Of a stretch of 64,000 bases of DNA, positions 10,843-22,314 are shown piece after piece; position 1 is the stretch's first letter; each line of letters begins with the position of its first letter. Source of the stretch: Galaxea fascicularis (lineage: Eukaryota; Cnidaria; Anthozoa; Scleractinia; Euphylliidae); NCBI GenBank assembly GCA_948470475.1, contig OX419347.1, forward strand, positions 5,915,143 through 5,979,142, written 5' to 3'. The notes under the pieces are model-generated. The model worked only from the letters and a program-made list of their open reading frames with translations, was not told the DNA's origin and made no database searches. Made by a program: the position numbers and the translations under genes.

Positions 10843-13574
10843 ACAACTCCCCCACCGACGCAGCACCACAGTTTCTTAAGAAACCTACCCCGTTTATTCA
10901 CTATCCTTCATTTTGTCCACTAGGCCTCTTTTTATCACGCAAAATGCCAATAATATCGCAGAAAATGTGACAGTCAGGACAGAATCCAACTTCCATTGTT
11001 GGTTAGTGTCTATCTCAAGCTTATATTCGATAGCAGCACAATGGAAACATAACAGACAGTTATTTAAGATTAAAGAAAAAGACAGTCTACGAGCTTCTAG
11101 CGCGAGCAACAAAGAACCACCTTTTCGTATTGTAGCTTTGATAAAGTTGGGCAGAAGCCAACGAAAATTTAGAAGGAAAAAAACCAGATCAGATTAAGAA
11201 AATTTTAATGTTAAAAACAACAGACTGTCTTTATCCGTGTTTCTATCGTGTTTCAGTTGTCATCGCAAAAAGCCGGTAGGTGCTTTTGTGAATGACCTAT
11301 TCAACGACGACCTTCAAGGTTGAGTTGAGCCAATTGAAAATGCAGATTACTCATCTCATGGCCAGAAGTAGCACCTGCAGTCATTTGAGTGCATGACCAT
11401 ACAACCAAAACTAGCAAACGTTTTTACAAATCAAATAAGTTCTAACGAAAATTCAAAAATTATCAAGCCAGCCGTTTCTTCAGGTGAATTTTATGTAGGA
11501 AAATCAGTACACAGGCAATTCAAGTTTTGACTGGATTCAGCTATCATGATTACGTGTGTACGCCATTATACCATGCTCTATACAAATGATATGCTACCTG
11601 TACGCGTGCGGTTTTCTTTTTTTTTTACGAAATAAAGTTGGGAAGATTTATCCATTATAAATTTGTGGGCGTTTTCGATAAATCAAGATCATTTTACTCG
11701 CGGTTGTTCGATATCACATGATAAAAGCCAGCCCCTCGTTGACTACACTTTTTCGAGGCTGAAATTTGCAAAATTTTAAGAGTATGCTAAGAATAAACCC
11801 GAGGCTGAGATCTGGAAAAGAATATAATTTTGTCTGGTGCAAATTTGCAAATACAATACAATTATATGTTTTTAACTAAACTGTATAAAATTCTTCCTTT
11901 TCTAAACGGCAAAACTAGTCCCAAAAAACCAAAAACAGCACTAGTACCACCCGTATTTCGATGCTAATAACATTTCTACAAGAAGTTAGGTGTGTCACAT
12001 CAGGTTCCATATGTTGTAATCTAAGAATATATACAAGATATACAAGAATATTTTCAGCCTAAAATTGGCAGAAAAATAAGAATTAATATTCAGCTTGGGC
12101 CGCAAAAGCAATATTCTTATCAAAAAAGAAAGAGTGCATATACCATCTCGTATTCAACTCGCGCTTGTGGAGTAATTGTTAATTAATACCATTTGACTCA
12201 AACAATGGCTCCAATGTAAAATTGCTCACATATTTCACGTTACTGCTCTACGGGAAGTATTACCCCCTGTGGTTTCTCTTCCAGGTATCCCTACATTTTT
12301 AACCAGATGCATTTTTGACCGTCGCGTCTGAGAAGTTACGTTATTTAAACCTACTCAGGGTGAACGTTTTCGATCAGCGTGACCTGCCATTGATGAATGT
12401 ATCACCACTTGCCCAAATACCACGGCTCTGAAAGAACTTTTCCTCTTTTCATGGATCAAGTGTTTTGCCATTATAAGCTTTACATTACCTCATAAGCCTG
12501 TGAATTTTTGAGTCATTTATCCGTCATAAAAGCAAACGGTTACAACCTTTTTGGTATTCAGTTCCGTGGAGCTCTCAAGAGGTGAAGGTGAGTGTTTTTT
12601 CTTACGTAGTCTATAGTTTTATCAAATCAGATTTTTTTTTCTAAAGTTTCGCACAGAGGATATTAAATACGACTAAGCCATATTTTGCGCGATTCTTTCA
12701 TTTTCTGATATACTGCGTTTTACGCTCAGTAAATTCAGCTAAAAAAAACACTTTTCTCACTTCAAAACAACAATTTACGAAATAACTTTTGCAGATGATT
12801 TTTTCCAGAAAAAATAACACTGTTTTCTACGACTTCACATTTCGAACTAGTGTAAATATGAAAATAAAGCTGGTGCATATGAAGTTATCATTCATTCTTG
12901 GCAACGAAATAACTCGGTTCTTATCCACTTATTTACTGGATTCGGAAAAAAGTCACTGTTTTATTAATAAATAATAGGGAGAAATAAGGTACTGTACTCT
13001 TGCAAAATTGAAAGTGTTTTGTTTGAAACAACAGACCAAAGCGCAAATACATTTATACGGTAATTACCAGGTTAAATTCACAGATTTTACAGTATCAAGT
13101 CCAAGATAGAGTGCGCATTCCAAATGTTTCCCTTTGTTTTAGTTTAAAAGTTCCATTTGAATTTTAAGATCACTTTCTGTTAGTCAACGGAAAACAAATC
13201 TTATTGCTCGTTGCTTGAATTGCCAAACAGTTGAAAACACAATAAACAGAACCGAAACCGAAAGAGACCAAACGACTTTTGGCGATTTGATTAGTTGTTG
13301 CATGGTTCAAAACCAGCAAAGGTAACTGCAATTTAACTTGTTTGAAGACACGTTTGACCACCTGCACATTGTAGTTTCTGTCCACCTGTGGCTATTTTTA
13401 ACACCCTAAACGTCTTCACGAATTTTCAGAGACGTGCCTCTGTTTAGAGTCACATTAAAACGAAATAACGAATGCCAAACCCACAATCATGGGCAAAAGT
13501 GTTGAGACAAATCCCCAAAACTTACGCTTTCGAACTAACAATAGTATTTTGTTTTTGAATGAAAACACCTTATT
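10843..13574. other. No gene recognised
   Basis: About 2.7 kb of AT-rich DNA with no supported exon. Open frames are short and low in complexity, and no clear inverted or tandem repeat was found. Confidence 0.35.
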
Positions 13575-13680
13575 CATCTGTTGTCACCCCCCTCCCCCCC
13601 AAACAATGTTGCAAAAGGCTTCGTGGATGTTTATTTGTTTCCAACATTGAAAAGGGGGGGAGGGGAGGTTACCCTGTATG
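13575..13680. repeat. Imperfect hairpin with C-rich and G-rich arms
   Basis: CACCCCCCTCCCCCCC plus AACAATGTTG on the left faces CAACATTGAAAAGGGGGG and GGAGGGGAGG on the right. The arms are about 35 bp, typical of a short non-coding MITE. The G-rich strand could form a quadruplex. Confidence 0.6.
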
Positions 13681-13850
13681 AGGGCGAGAGGAATATTTAC
13701 ACCTAGGGTAAAAACGTTGTTAATTTTCATGTGTCTCAACAACTTTTGTCCATGATTGCAGGTGTGTAGTAGTTACTTGAAAAAAAGCCAATGTCTGCAA
13801 AAAAATATTTAAATTTGTATACAGGATAAAGAAACGAGAAATCAAGGACC

Positions 13851-15311
13851 ATGATTGTGTTACTGGTACTACTCATTTGGCCAACAGTGGTATACGGCAC
13901 ACCCCAGATAGAAGCCACGTTGGAGCAACACGGCCTTGGTGGAGCGGAAGAACTTGGCAGAGCTGTAAATCTTCGCAAAATTGACTTGCTTGGGAACTTT
14001 CAACAATCCGAAGCAAGTATTTTCGTAGATGTCCCTTCAAAGTGCTTTAAAACGCAAACATTATCTTACTCTGGCAGTTACTACGATTACTACGCAAGCA
14101 CCAAAGACTTCTACTCGAAACTGGCTGTCTCGGCAGGTTTGGACGTATCGCTCGAGTCCACATTCACTCTGGGTGCATCTCTCACCAGTGTCATATCAAG
14201 TAAGAAGTCGACGACATCCAGAGTAAGTGGAATATCTTTGAACGTCAAAGCGTTGACAGAAAAGATTCTGATGGACAAGGACTGCCTCAATGATGATTCA
14301 ATCACCATCCTCAACAAACACGTTCTCCGAGAGTTGGAAACATTGGATGTACACATCCAGCAGCCCTGGCTGGCGACTTCTTGGAGAGCCTACAATAACT
14401 TCTTGAACACATTTGGCTCCCATGCGATCACGTCCGTTGTCCGTGGGGTAAGCATTAAACAGACGACGTTCGCGCAGAGTTCTGAAGCGTACAGTCAAAG
14501 AGATTTCCAGGTAAGAAGCTGCGTGTCACTATCGGGCCCCACGGAAGTCGGCAAGATAGGTGTCAAGGCGTGTGCGAATGTCAGCAACAGTGAAATATAC
14601 AAGACAAGGCACATGAATACAATAGATAAAATGATCATCAAAGGAGGCACCAAGGAGACCCGCAATGCGTTGTCTCAGAAAAGAACACAGGAACTGATTG
14701 AAAATCTCTTGAATGAAGCTGAAAAGTCTCCCGCTTCTGTTGAACACACCTTCAGGGCAATATGGCACATTCTGCAAGCTCGTTTTTCCTTCGGTACAGA
14801 CAACTACATTAGAGCCGTCAATCTGCAATATTACTACCTGGGATTCTTGAATTATGGCTGCGCCCTTTCTGTAAGTGGAGGAGTTCAGTTGCAGAGATTC
14901 GACTATGCTGCAGGTTCCAAAAGCGAGTCACCAGACTTCGAGTGTACTCTGGCTTCAGACGGTTGCCACAGCCCCGATGACTGTCACTACAGGCCCGTCT
15001 GGTGCGCCTGTCGTGGGGAATCTTGCGTTGGCCACACCTCAACAAAAGATGACATCGGGGACACTAAAGAACTTGCATTTGCAAACACGGAACATGATTG
15101 GGGATGGCATGGCTGCGACTGGGAATTGATCTGGTCCAGATGCAACTGCTACAACAAAAATCGCAACAAGCGGAGAACTGTTTGGAGGATCCCCAGCAGG
15201 GATGCGCCACAGAAGAACGCAAGCCACCATGATCACCAAGATGATGGTAATTCAGGTCAAGATGAAGATTCACATGCCGAAACATCCTCAGGGCGCGAAA
15301 CAGAGGAATAG
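13851..15311 (+). CDS. Secreted MACPF-domain (perforin-like) protein
   Basis: A single open frame of 486 residues. A signal peptide is clear: MIVLLVLLIWPTVVYG with likely cleavage after Gly16. The MACPF signature appears at residues 181-199 as YNNFLNTFGSHAITSVVRG, matching the family pattern of Tyr...Phe...(G)(S/T)H with following glycine. The flanking sequence has the alternating Ser/Thr-rich and charged helices of the pore-forming fold. After the MACPF region, roughly residues 350-440 are rich in Cys and Trp, and the tail is hydrophilic with His, Asp and Glu. MACPF proteins insert into membranes as oligomeric rings; in cnidarians they are known from venom, from eggs and in defence. The role here (toxin, immune or developmental) cannot be read from sequence. 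An acceptor-like TATACAG at 13819-13825 suggests a 5' UTR intron. A possible AATAAA lies near 15497. Confidence 0.85.
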   Translation: MIVLLVLLIWPTVVYGTPQIEATLEQHGLGGAEELGRAVNLRKIDLLGNFQQSEASIFVDVPSKCFKTQTLSYSGSYYDYYASTKDFYSKLAVSAGLDVSLESTFTLGASLTSVISSKKSTTSRVSGISLNVKALTEKILMDKDCLNDDSITILNKHVLRELETLDVHIQQPWLATSWRAYNNFLNTFGSHAITSVVRGVSIKQTTFAQSSEAYSQRDFQVRSCVSLSGPTEVGKIGVKACANVSNSEIYKTRHMNTIDKMIIKGGTKETRNALSQKRTQELIENLLNEAEKSPASVEHTFRAIWHILQARFSFGTDNYIRAVNLQYYYLGFLNYGCALSVSGGVQLQRFDYAAGSKSESPDFECTLASDGCHSPDDCHYRPVWCACRGESCVGHTSTKDDIGDTKELAFANTEHDWGWHGCDWELIWSRCNCYNKNRNKRRTVWRIPSRDAPQKNASHHDHQDDGNSGQDEDSHAETSSGRETEE

Positions 15312-16046
15312 AGAGCAGTTCAAAGAGTAAAATGTTGGTAGTTGCAGAGTTACATTGTTATTTGAGTTGAAGAGTATTCCACTTTAACAATATCTATAAG
15401 CGAGTGTAACTTTGTTTCTTTAAACAAGTGGTATTATTGATGGCTATAGGCAATAAGGCTACCATAAGTCATATGCAGTGATTACTAAACGAAAAACAAT
15501 AAACACAATTGAGGAGATACAAACTATAGTAAGTTCATATCAGCTGACAGCGCAACCTGCGGTGATTTTGATTCATCACAATTTTGCGTACTGATAGTCT
15601 CAGAAGGAAGGAGGGAGGGTGGGAGGGAGGGAGCTTTGCATGACGGGCCCAAACTACGACTGCGAAGGAGACTAGCCTACTGAATTCACCGTTGAAGAAA
15701 AGGTTTTTCACGAATCAAACACGGCTTTACTCGAGAGCAAAACTATCAAACCAGTTTTCCAGAGTGATTAATTTAAAAACATTTCTGTTCACGGTCAATA
15801 ATTGTTTAATCTGGTTTCAACAAAAGTAAAATTAACTATCATCAGAAATTACTTCAAAACCATCAAAAGCTTTAACGTGAACTAGCGGAACATCACTTCG
15901 ACGTCTTGTAAAACACGTTTGGCCACCTGCATGTTTAACAGTTTTCTCTCCGTTTGCGGCTTGTTTTTGCCTGGAAATGAAAAAAAAAAAGGAAAAGAAA
16001 AGGATTTACTCGACACGGACGGGGGGGGGGGGGGGGGGATATTTCA
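15312..16046. other. 3' flank of the MACPF gene with low-complexity G tracts
   Basis: Holds a (GGGA)n-like tract near 15605-15632 and an 18-20-base G homopolymer at about 16020-16039. No gene is recognised. Confidence 0.5.
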
Positions 16047-16297
16047 GGCGTTTTCCAAAGTCAGTCGATAAACCTATTACCAGACCTTGCCCGGAGAGGA
16101 TCGCAGAAATTGCTGTACTGCGTTCGGCGCTTAACCCAGCTCTGATAGAGCCAAGAGAACTTTATTATAACTTACTGGGTCACCTCGCAGCTCTTGCAAG
16201 GTCTCACGTGAATGGCTCGGTGAACAAAAAACAGAAACAATGGATTTTAGCACTAAAACAATGGAACTGCGACACTATCCCCGCCGATGAAATTTAG
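16047..16297 (+). CDS. Possible terminal exon of an unknown gene
   Basis: An acceptor-like ATATTTCAG ends near 16046. It is followed by an open frame of about 83 codons with normal coding composition, including PKSVDKPITRPCPERIAEIA, LNPALIEPRELYYNLLGHLA and WILALKQWNCDTIPADEI, then TAG at 16295-16297. No upstream exon was found; the MACPF gene ends in a stop before it and is not obviously joined. I do not recognise the family. It may be an orphaned gene piece or the last exon of a gene with small upstream exons. Confidence 0.3.
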
Positions 16298-17002
16298 AGG
16301 TTATAGGAGCCGCGAGCGTTTTTCTGACAAGTGAAACTATCGATTGCCATACTTCAATCAAACGTTCTACCGCGTGAATCAAAAATCTCTATTTGCCTAA
16401 GAATGGGGTTTCCTTACCGAACTATAACTGCAGGCAGGCGTATCTCCTTCTTCCCTCCCCTGCCTGCTCCTCCGTCTTTCTGTCTGACCCCTACCCTCTC
16501 TCACTGACCTCAGTTCTAAATATCCAGCCCTCGCTCGCCCCAAAATTCGCCTGCTTTGCAGACCAACTTAGTTTATAGTCGTCTGGAAATCCCAGCTTTG
16601 AAAGATACTGAGCTAGCAGTTGTCACACTCGAGAGATTGCGCTCTGAACGAAAACAAAGAGTTCCTCTACATCCAGCCTGTATTGAGGCATTTAATGGCA
16701 AACTCATCGGGCAGCATTTCCTATAGAAGCAGTGGAGAGAAACTGTTAAAATATCGAGCAAATTCATCTTGTGTGATCATGACCTTAATTCTCGTAACTA
16801 CTGTCTTAGAAAACGTAGATATTACAAGGAGAATTTTGATGCTGATCACTCTACGGTTTGAAGAGATTAATTCTGAGATAGTACTAAATGCTAATTATAA
16901 ATAAGGTTCAAATGGGGAAAGATTGAAAGACACCGTAAGGCAACGACTGTAATTAACCCGAGTAACTGTCGCCCCATATTTGATGAGGGATGCCTTGATG
17001 AG
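16298..17002. repeat. Intergenic with a diverged dispersed repeat
   Basis: About 16690-16890 matches a repeat seen at 26930-27100 and 54606-54790: CCTATAGAAG(C/T)(A/G)GTGGAGAG, then TTAAAATATC and AAGGAGAATTTTGATGCTGA. No gene is seen. Confidence 0.5.
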
Positions 17003-17280
17003 GGATGGGGGAGCAGGGTTGGCGCAGTGGTGAGAGCGCTCGCCTTCCACCAATGTGTCCCGGCTTCGATTCTGGGCTCGGCATCATAAGTGGTCTGAGT
17101 TTGTTGGTTCTCTACTCTGCTCCGAGAGGTTTTTCTCCGGGTACTCCGGTTTTCCCCTCTCTCCAAAAACCAACATTTCATTTGATTTAGTTTGATTTGA
17201 GAATTGTAAAATAATTTAGAATTGTAAAGTATTGAAACTTGTTAAATACTTATTAAATTATTATTATTATTATTATTAAA
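17003..17280 (+). mobile_element. tRNA-derived SINE (most complete copy)
   Basis: The head reads GGGTTGGCGCAGTGGTGAGA (A-box like), then GCGCTCGCCTTCCACC and a B-box-like GGCTTCGATTCTGG. The body contains TGAGTTTGTTGGTTCTC and CCGAGAGGTTTTTCTCCGGG. It ends with ATT repeats at about 17256-17279. This structure is that of a pol III-driven SINE with a microsatellite tail. Confidence 0.85.
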
Positions 17281-18087
17281 TCCTAATTGCTTTCGGCGGC
17301 CGTAAAAACCTATGGACTGGTGACCGCCAACCTTAAGCACTATTTCCTTAGCAGTAACTTTGAGACAAAAGAGGTTTCCTTTTCGCACTTTAACTGTTTT
17401 GAGGTGTTCAAAACAAGTTATTGTTTTTCATGCGTTGATTCTGCCTGTGATGAGCTGTCAGATGACGTATACAGGGTTCGGTTAAGTGTCGAGTTTCACT
17501 TTCATTTCACCATGGTTTGGCCAGACTAGACTAAAAGCTTGCCGACAAGATCAATAGGCTTTTCATCAAAGTTCCTCCTTCAATTGTTTGCCAATCGGCG
17601 GGTGGTTTCAGGAAAAAAATTAAAATATGTAGTTTCAAATTTAAAACTGCCAAAACTCTCAATGAATTCAAACATTAATAATACATACACTCTCCAACTT
17701 TAGCCAGATGAATATTTTTTATTTCGTCATTTAATTTTTTTATTCAGGACAGCACTTAAAAATGCGCTGTTTTCCAGTTTAACATTGTCGAACCAAATAT
17801 TCTCCGGCTAAAATATTATGCATTAGTGTCTGAACTGTTTGAATGTTTGACTTAATGAATTCAAGAAGCGTCTTGCCAAGGCGGGTGAACTTTAATAACA
17901 TCAATTGCCCTTGACATGTCTGTTACTCAAACACGCGGACTACAAAAACGAATCATGCAACACAAACAATCTACAGACAGTTGTTTAAACTTGTGGAAGA
18001 CGACCAGCTGAAGTATAATTTCAGCAGTGGCGACACGACCACAATCACTACATCATAGCGAATGATCCAACGTGGAAACGAGAAAAC
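17281..18087. other. Upstream of the first GPCR gene
   Basis: No exon or repeat is recognised with confidence. It presumably carries the promoter of the receptor gene at 18088. Confidence 0.35.
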
Positions 18088-19107
18088 ATGGCAAATGTTA
18101 CAGATTGTACGGTTTCCGTGAACTATAACTGTTCTCCAGTTCTTGAAAGACAAAGCTGCTCCCTTTTGCCTGATCCGAAATTTGACAAAGTTCCAAATCG
18201 TTACGTTACCAATTTCCTCACAGGTGTTCTGAATGCTTTGTTATCACCATGTGCCATCGTGGCAAACTCGCTCGTCATTTTAGTGATTGTAAAGAAAGCT
18301 TCTCTTCGATCCCCTTTAAATTTATTACTTGGATGCCTTGCAGTTTCGGACATTTTCGTTGGCGTCTTTGTGCAGCCTAGTTACGTTGCCTACAGACTCC
18401 TTGAAAACCAGCACACGTTTGTTCCGTGTGCACTACGACTTTTTTACTCCACGGGCTTTTTTATTTGCTATGGTGTGTCACTTGTTACTCTGTGCGTCAT
18501 TAGCTGTGAGAGATACATTGCCTTGTTTTATCCTTTACGGTACTGCCACGTTGTTCGCTATTCAAGAGTTCTTAAACTGATAATCGTTATCTGGCTCGTG
18601 AACGTCTCGTTGACAGGTCTCCAATGGGTTCACAACGAAGCAGCGAGAGGAATTCATCTTGCTTCATGGCTGGTTCTGTTGCTAACTGCTGTTGGGAGCC
18701 AGTTGAGAATACTTCCGCTAATTCGCCGTCATCAAAAACAAATCAAGCGCCTTGTGCACCGTAGAACAGGAGCAGGGCTTGTGCCGCAGATCAAATTCGC
18801 AGCAAATATCGCATGCATAGTAGCGGTTTACCTGGCATTCAATCTGCCTGTTCTTCTTATCCATGCAGTTCACGAGATAATTCACGTCAACATTGACACG
18901 TACAATTTTTACAGCTGGACAGAAACAGCAGCCTTTTTCAATTCTTCTCTCAATCCGCTAATCTGCATTTGGAGAGTTAAGGCAATCCGCAAAGCCATCG
19001 CAGAGCTGTGGCCCGGCATTAAAACTAGGGAAGTTCAAAACTCATCGCTGGAACTGCCAAGAAATAATGTGGTTTTAGTCAGATTCACACGGGTTCAAGG
19101 AGACTAG
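18088..19107 (+). CDS. Class A (rhodopsin-family) GPCR, intronless, copy 1
   Basis: An intact frame of 339 residues with seven hydrophobic segments. Visible landmarks are TM1 with ANSLVILVIV, TM2 with LACLAVSDIFVG (the conserved Asp is D88), an extracellular Cys before TM3 (FVPCALRLF), the E-R-Y triplet at 141-143 (SCERYIALFYPLRY), TM6 with FNLPVLL in place of CWxP, and TM7 with NSSLNPLICIW (N289, P290) in place of NPxxY. N-terminal Asn-linked sites (NVT, NCS) precede TM1. The receptor couples an extracellular ligand to G proteins at the plasma membrane. The ligand is unknown; the motif set recalls the melanocortin/adenosine-like receptors expanded in cnidarians. It aligns along its length with the genes at 22315 and 28848. 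Confidence 0.92.
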   Translation: MANVTDCTVSVNYNCSPVLERQSCSLLPDPKFDKVPNRYVTNFLTGVLNALLSPCAIVANSLVILVIVKKASLRSPLNLLLGCLAVSDIFVGVFVQPSYVAYRLLENQHTFVPCALRLFYSTGFFICYGVSLVTLCVISCERYIALFYPLRYCHVVRYSRVLKLIIVIWLVNVSLTGLQWVHNEAARGIHLASWLVLLLTAVGSQLRILPLIRRHQKQIKRLVHRRTGAGLVPQIKFAANIACIVAVYLAFNLPVLLIHAVHEIIHVNIDTYNFYSWTETAAFFNSSLNPLICIWRVKAIRKAIAELWPGIKTREVQNSSLELPRNNVVLVRFTRVQGD

Positions 19108-19381
19108 AGAGTCAATATATGCAAACTAGTGAACTGACAGAATTTTATACTGCGAATCCGGAGGTGTACCTCATGAGGAAGCTTGTCACTAATTTTCAGT
19201 ATAAATGCTTCTGGACTGTTCCTTTTCGCTCGTGTTTACGAAACTCTGAGCTGATAGGTCCATGTGAAAGCACGAGCTGATTCAGTTCATTCCTTACACA
19301 TTTTGCTAGCAAATTATAAGCTGTTTGATTCCAGAAAATACATTCACCTCTGATTGATCGAACTGACGCAGTGTGCTGCAA

Positions 19382-19815
19382 TTAAGGCGGCTCAAAATGA
19401 TTTCGTTGTTTCCAAAACCACCAATTCTTTCATGGATTGATACCACCACATTTTTTTGTTGTTTCCTTTAAAATGGGATCCAAGAAATGCCCAATTATTT
19501 CTCAACAGGTTTGTGACCATTTTTTAAACGTACAATGTTATCATAGCAACACTACAGCCTCTTAGACACATCCTGAATGTTAGCTTTATGTGAAACTCAA
19601 AAACGAGTTTGGTGACCCCCGCTTTTTATTATTAAATTGCAATCAGCATATCAAGGTTCACCTTTCTGCAAAGTTGTAAAAAAATCTGTACAACAGCAGG
19701 TTCAGAGCCTCCTTACTTTTTCGATAGTTTAAGGTGGCTCTGAACCTGCTCTACAGATTTTTTTAAAACTTTGCAGAACGATGAATCGTGATATGCTGAT
19801 TGCAGCATAAAACTT
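19382..19815. repeat. TTAAGGTGGCTC-family MITE with hairpin end
   Basis: Begins ATTAAGGCGGCTC at 19382. The block 19642-19720 (TTGCAATCAGCATATCAAGG through CAGCAGGTTCAGAGCCTCC) is inverted at 19729-19806 (TAAGGTGGCTCTGAACCTGC through ATATGCTGATTGCAG). Another copy lies at 25677-25940, and a single end at about 33978-33993. The terminal TTAA suggests a TTAA-targeting family, as in piggyBac or Kolobok (inference). Confidence 0.7.
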
Positions 19816-20199
19816 TAGCCACAATTGGTCAAATTATAGTATTCAGGATATATTTGGCTTTTATTTCTTTCCATCCTGAATTTTTAATCAAAGGAGAACT
19901 CAAGAGGGCATTTCCACAACCTGACAATTCACTTCGAAGATTTTGGCATCTAGAAGGATTCCCGTCTGAACCGGCCAATCCAAAGATGACATTCGCTGGG
20001 CATGATTACAGTCTTTTTGACTTAGTTTTGTTTTACCAGTAGTTTCATTTCTAAGGGATTTAATTATATAGTTGAATTTAGTGCCTTGTATTAGATGGCT
20101 TTGGCATATCAGTTTGTTTGAACTAAAAAGGAAGATCTCAAATTTGACTGACATTAACAAAAGTGTTTAATTTACTCGTCGCTCTGAACCGTTCGTCAG

Positions 20200-20312
20200 G
20201 GTTGGCGCAGTGGTGAGAGCGCTCGCCTTCCACCAAGGCTGAGTTTGTTGTTTCTACTTTACTCCGAGAGTTTTCCCATCTCATCAAAAACCAATAGCTG
20301 ATTTGATTTGAT
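20200..20312 (+). mobile_element. tRNA-derived SINE, internally deleted
   Basis: Matches the 17003 copy at its head (GGGTTGGCGCAGTGGTGAGA), then skips the B-box region and resumes with GGCTGAGTTTGTTG and CTCCGAGAG. It has lost the ATT tail. Confidence 0.75.
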
Positions 20313-22314
20313 TTGTACTTGGACTGCTGGCCACAAGTTGAGACTAGTCATTTGATTGGTCTTTCCAGGATAATCTTCGCTTTCCAGAACAGCTAAAGTT
20401 CACATAGAATCCTTTCGCATCCACCTCGTGACCACTCTAAATGTAAGAGCCGTGGTTGTCCTAACAGATTACCTCACTGCCAGATTTGGATCGGATAGCT
20501 TTAAGAAATTATTTGCCAATAGATGGATCCACGATTATAATTTCATTTTAGAATATTAATAATAGTTATGTAAAAACAAACGTTCATTATAACTAGGGGA
20601 GGTGGGGGGCAAGCAACTAAGGCCAAGAGAACCAACCCTCCCTACCCCCTTTAAAAAATAGACATCAGGGCGGTTAAAACATGACCTCTGTGCGTTCATC
20701 AGATTTCTTTGCCATCCCCGCACGATTACGACGTGCCTGAAAGTTCTTATTTCGCGTCTTATGGAGGACGTAAACACACGACAACGAATTTTGCTGTCTC
20801 TTTTTCAACATGAAAATGGTCGTTAGAATTCGACTGCAGGAGAATTCGTCTCGATCACACAAGATAAATTTGCTTGATATTTTAACGACTTCTTCCCATT
20901 GTTTCCATAGAAAATGTGTAGGGTCAACAAATGAGAATTTATCTTTTGATCTTAGCGTTTTAAGGGTTGATATGAAATGCGAATATATGTTCTCCTGTAT
21001 ATGCTGGCTTAATATCAGTCCTAGTCTCTCGATCAAACGCTCACTCTGTATTGTGAAGTATGGATGAAACGCCGAGCCTTTCTCTTTAAATTATCATCGT
21101 AGGTGGATTCGAGTGATTTGCTCGCAAAAGATGCAATGAACTCGTTATCTTGGATCGCAGGTCAAGTTAACGCCACGGAATGCACAGATTTGCAAATATC
21201 AAAGGGATAAATGGCCTGTCTTAGAATCACGTTGATTATTTTCGGCAACGAAAGTCCATTTCTCAGAAACGGTAACGGTTATTTGCGCTGTCTGTGGATG
21301 GCACAGGGTGAGTGTCACTGGATTTCAACATTCGACTACTCTGACTCTTTGAATCTAAGATAAAATTTGTAAAGAGAGATTCCGGCTTGAAATTCAAACT
21401 GTCATGAATTCAAACCTATTTGAACGATAGAAACTTGGGACAATTTGCACGACGCTGGGAGTTCAATTACCCGGAAATAAAATGACCGAGGGAAAAGTTC
21501 CTGACGTATTCCGCAGACTTGATTGGCGTCTGCTTTGTAACCAACAACTTTGATGAAATGCATCAAATGAAGGGTTATTGGGGAGGATCCGAATCAGCAA
21601 TGGACCAATAGTAACCGCAAAACAACCTTCTAATCTCGTCAACGTGGAAGCTCGTACACGAAAATGCTGAAAATGCCGTGAGATTATGACGCACCCTTGA
21701 TCGTATTCATTCGCTAGTTCGTTCGATCTTCCATCGATCAAACGATCGATCGATCGTTCGTTCGATAGTTCGTACATGCGTACGCTCATTAATTCATTCA
21801 TCTCTTGCCGGGACATTTACTCTCTTAACCACAACAGTCATAGATGACAGGAAAGCTAACAGAAACTGAATATAATTTCGCTTCAATTCGGCAAGTTAAT
21901 GATTCTTGTGAAGCCCTCAGCGGTGACATACCGTTTTAGCTTATTGTGGTAATATTAAACAGGCAATAACTTTCCTTCACATTGCATGATAAAGAAAGCA
22001 TAAGAATAATTAAAAAAGTCAACTAATTGCCTTAAGAAACCGGCACACTTCACTGTTTTCCTAAGACGTCTAACGTCACTGTTATATCAAAAAGACGTAT
22101 GCAAATTAGATGGCAACTGCAAAGTTCGAACTTTCACCATATGTTTTCTGAAAGAGACAAGACCCGACGGATTTTGATTGGCGTTTTGAGCGACTATTTG
22201 AGGTGACTGAATTCGTAATTGCTTCCAGTTCTCAAGTGTTTAAGCAAGTAGCTCAAACCATTATTCAAACACAGACCATTTGCATTCAGTTCGGGCTATT
22301 CCACCAGGAGCAAA
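20313..22314. other. Intergenic between GPCR copies 1 and 2
   Basis: A diverged dispersed repeat lies in reverse at about 20850-20960 (ATAAATTTGCTTGATATTTT, CCATTGTTTCCATAG). A short GATC-rich microsatellite is at about 21732-21766. No exon is supported. Confidence 0.4.

Noticed and set aside
17003..17075. tRNA gene
   Set aside because: The A-box and B-box-like words belong to a SINE head. There is no cloverleaf acceptor stem, and the body and ATT tail follow.
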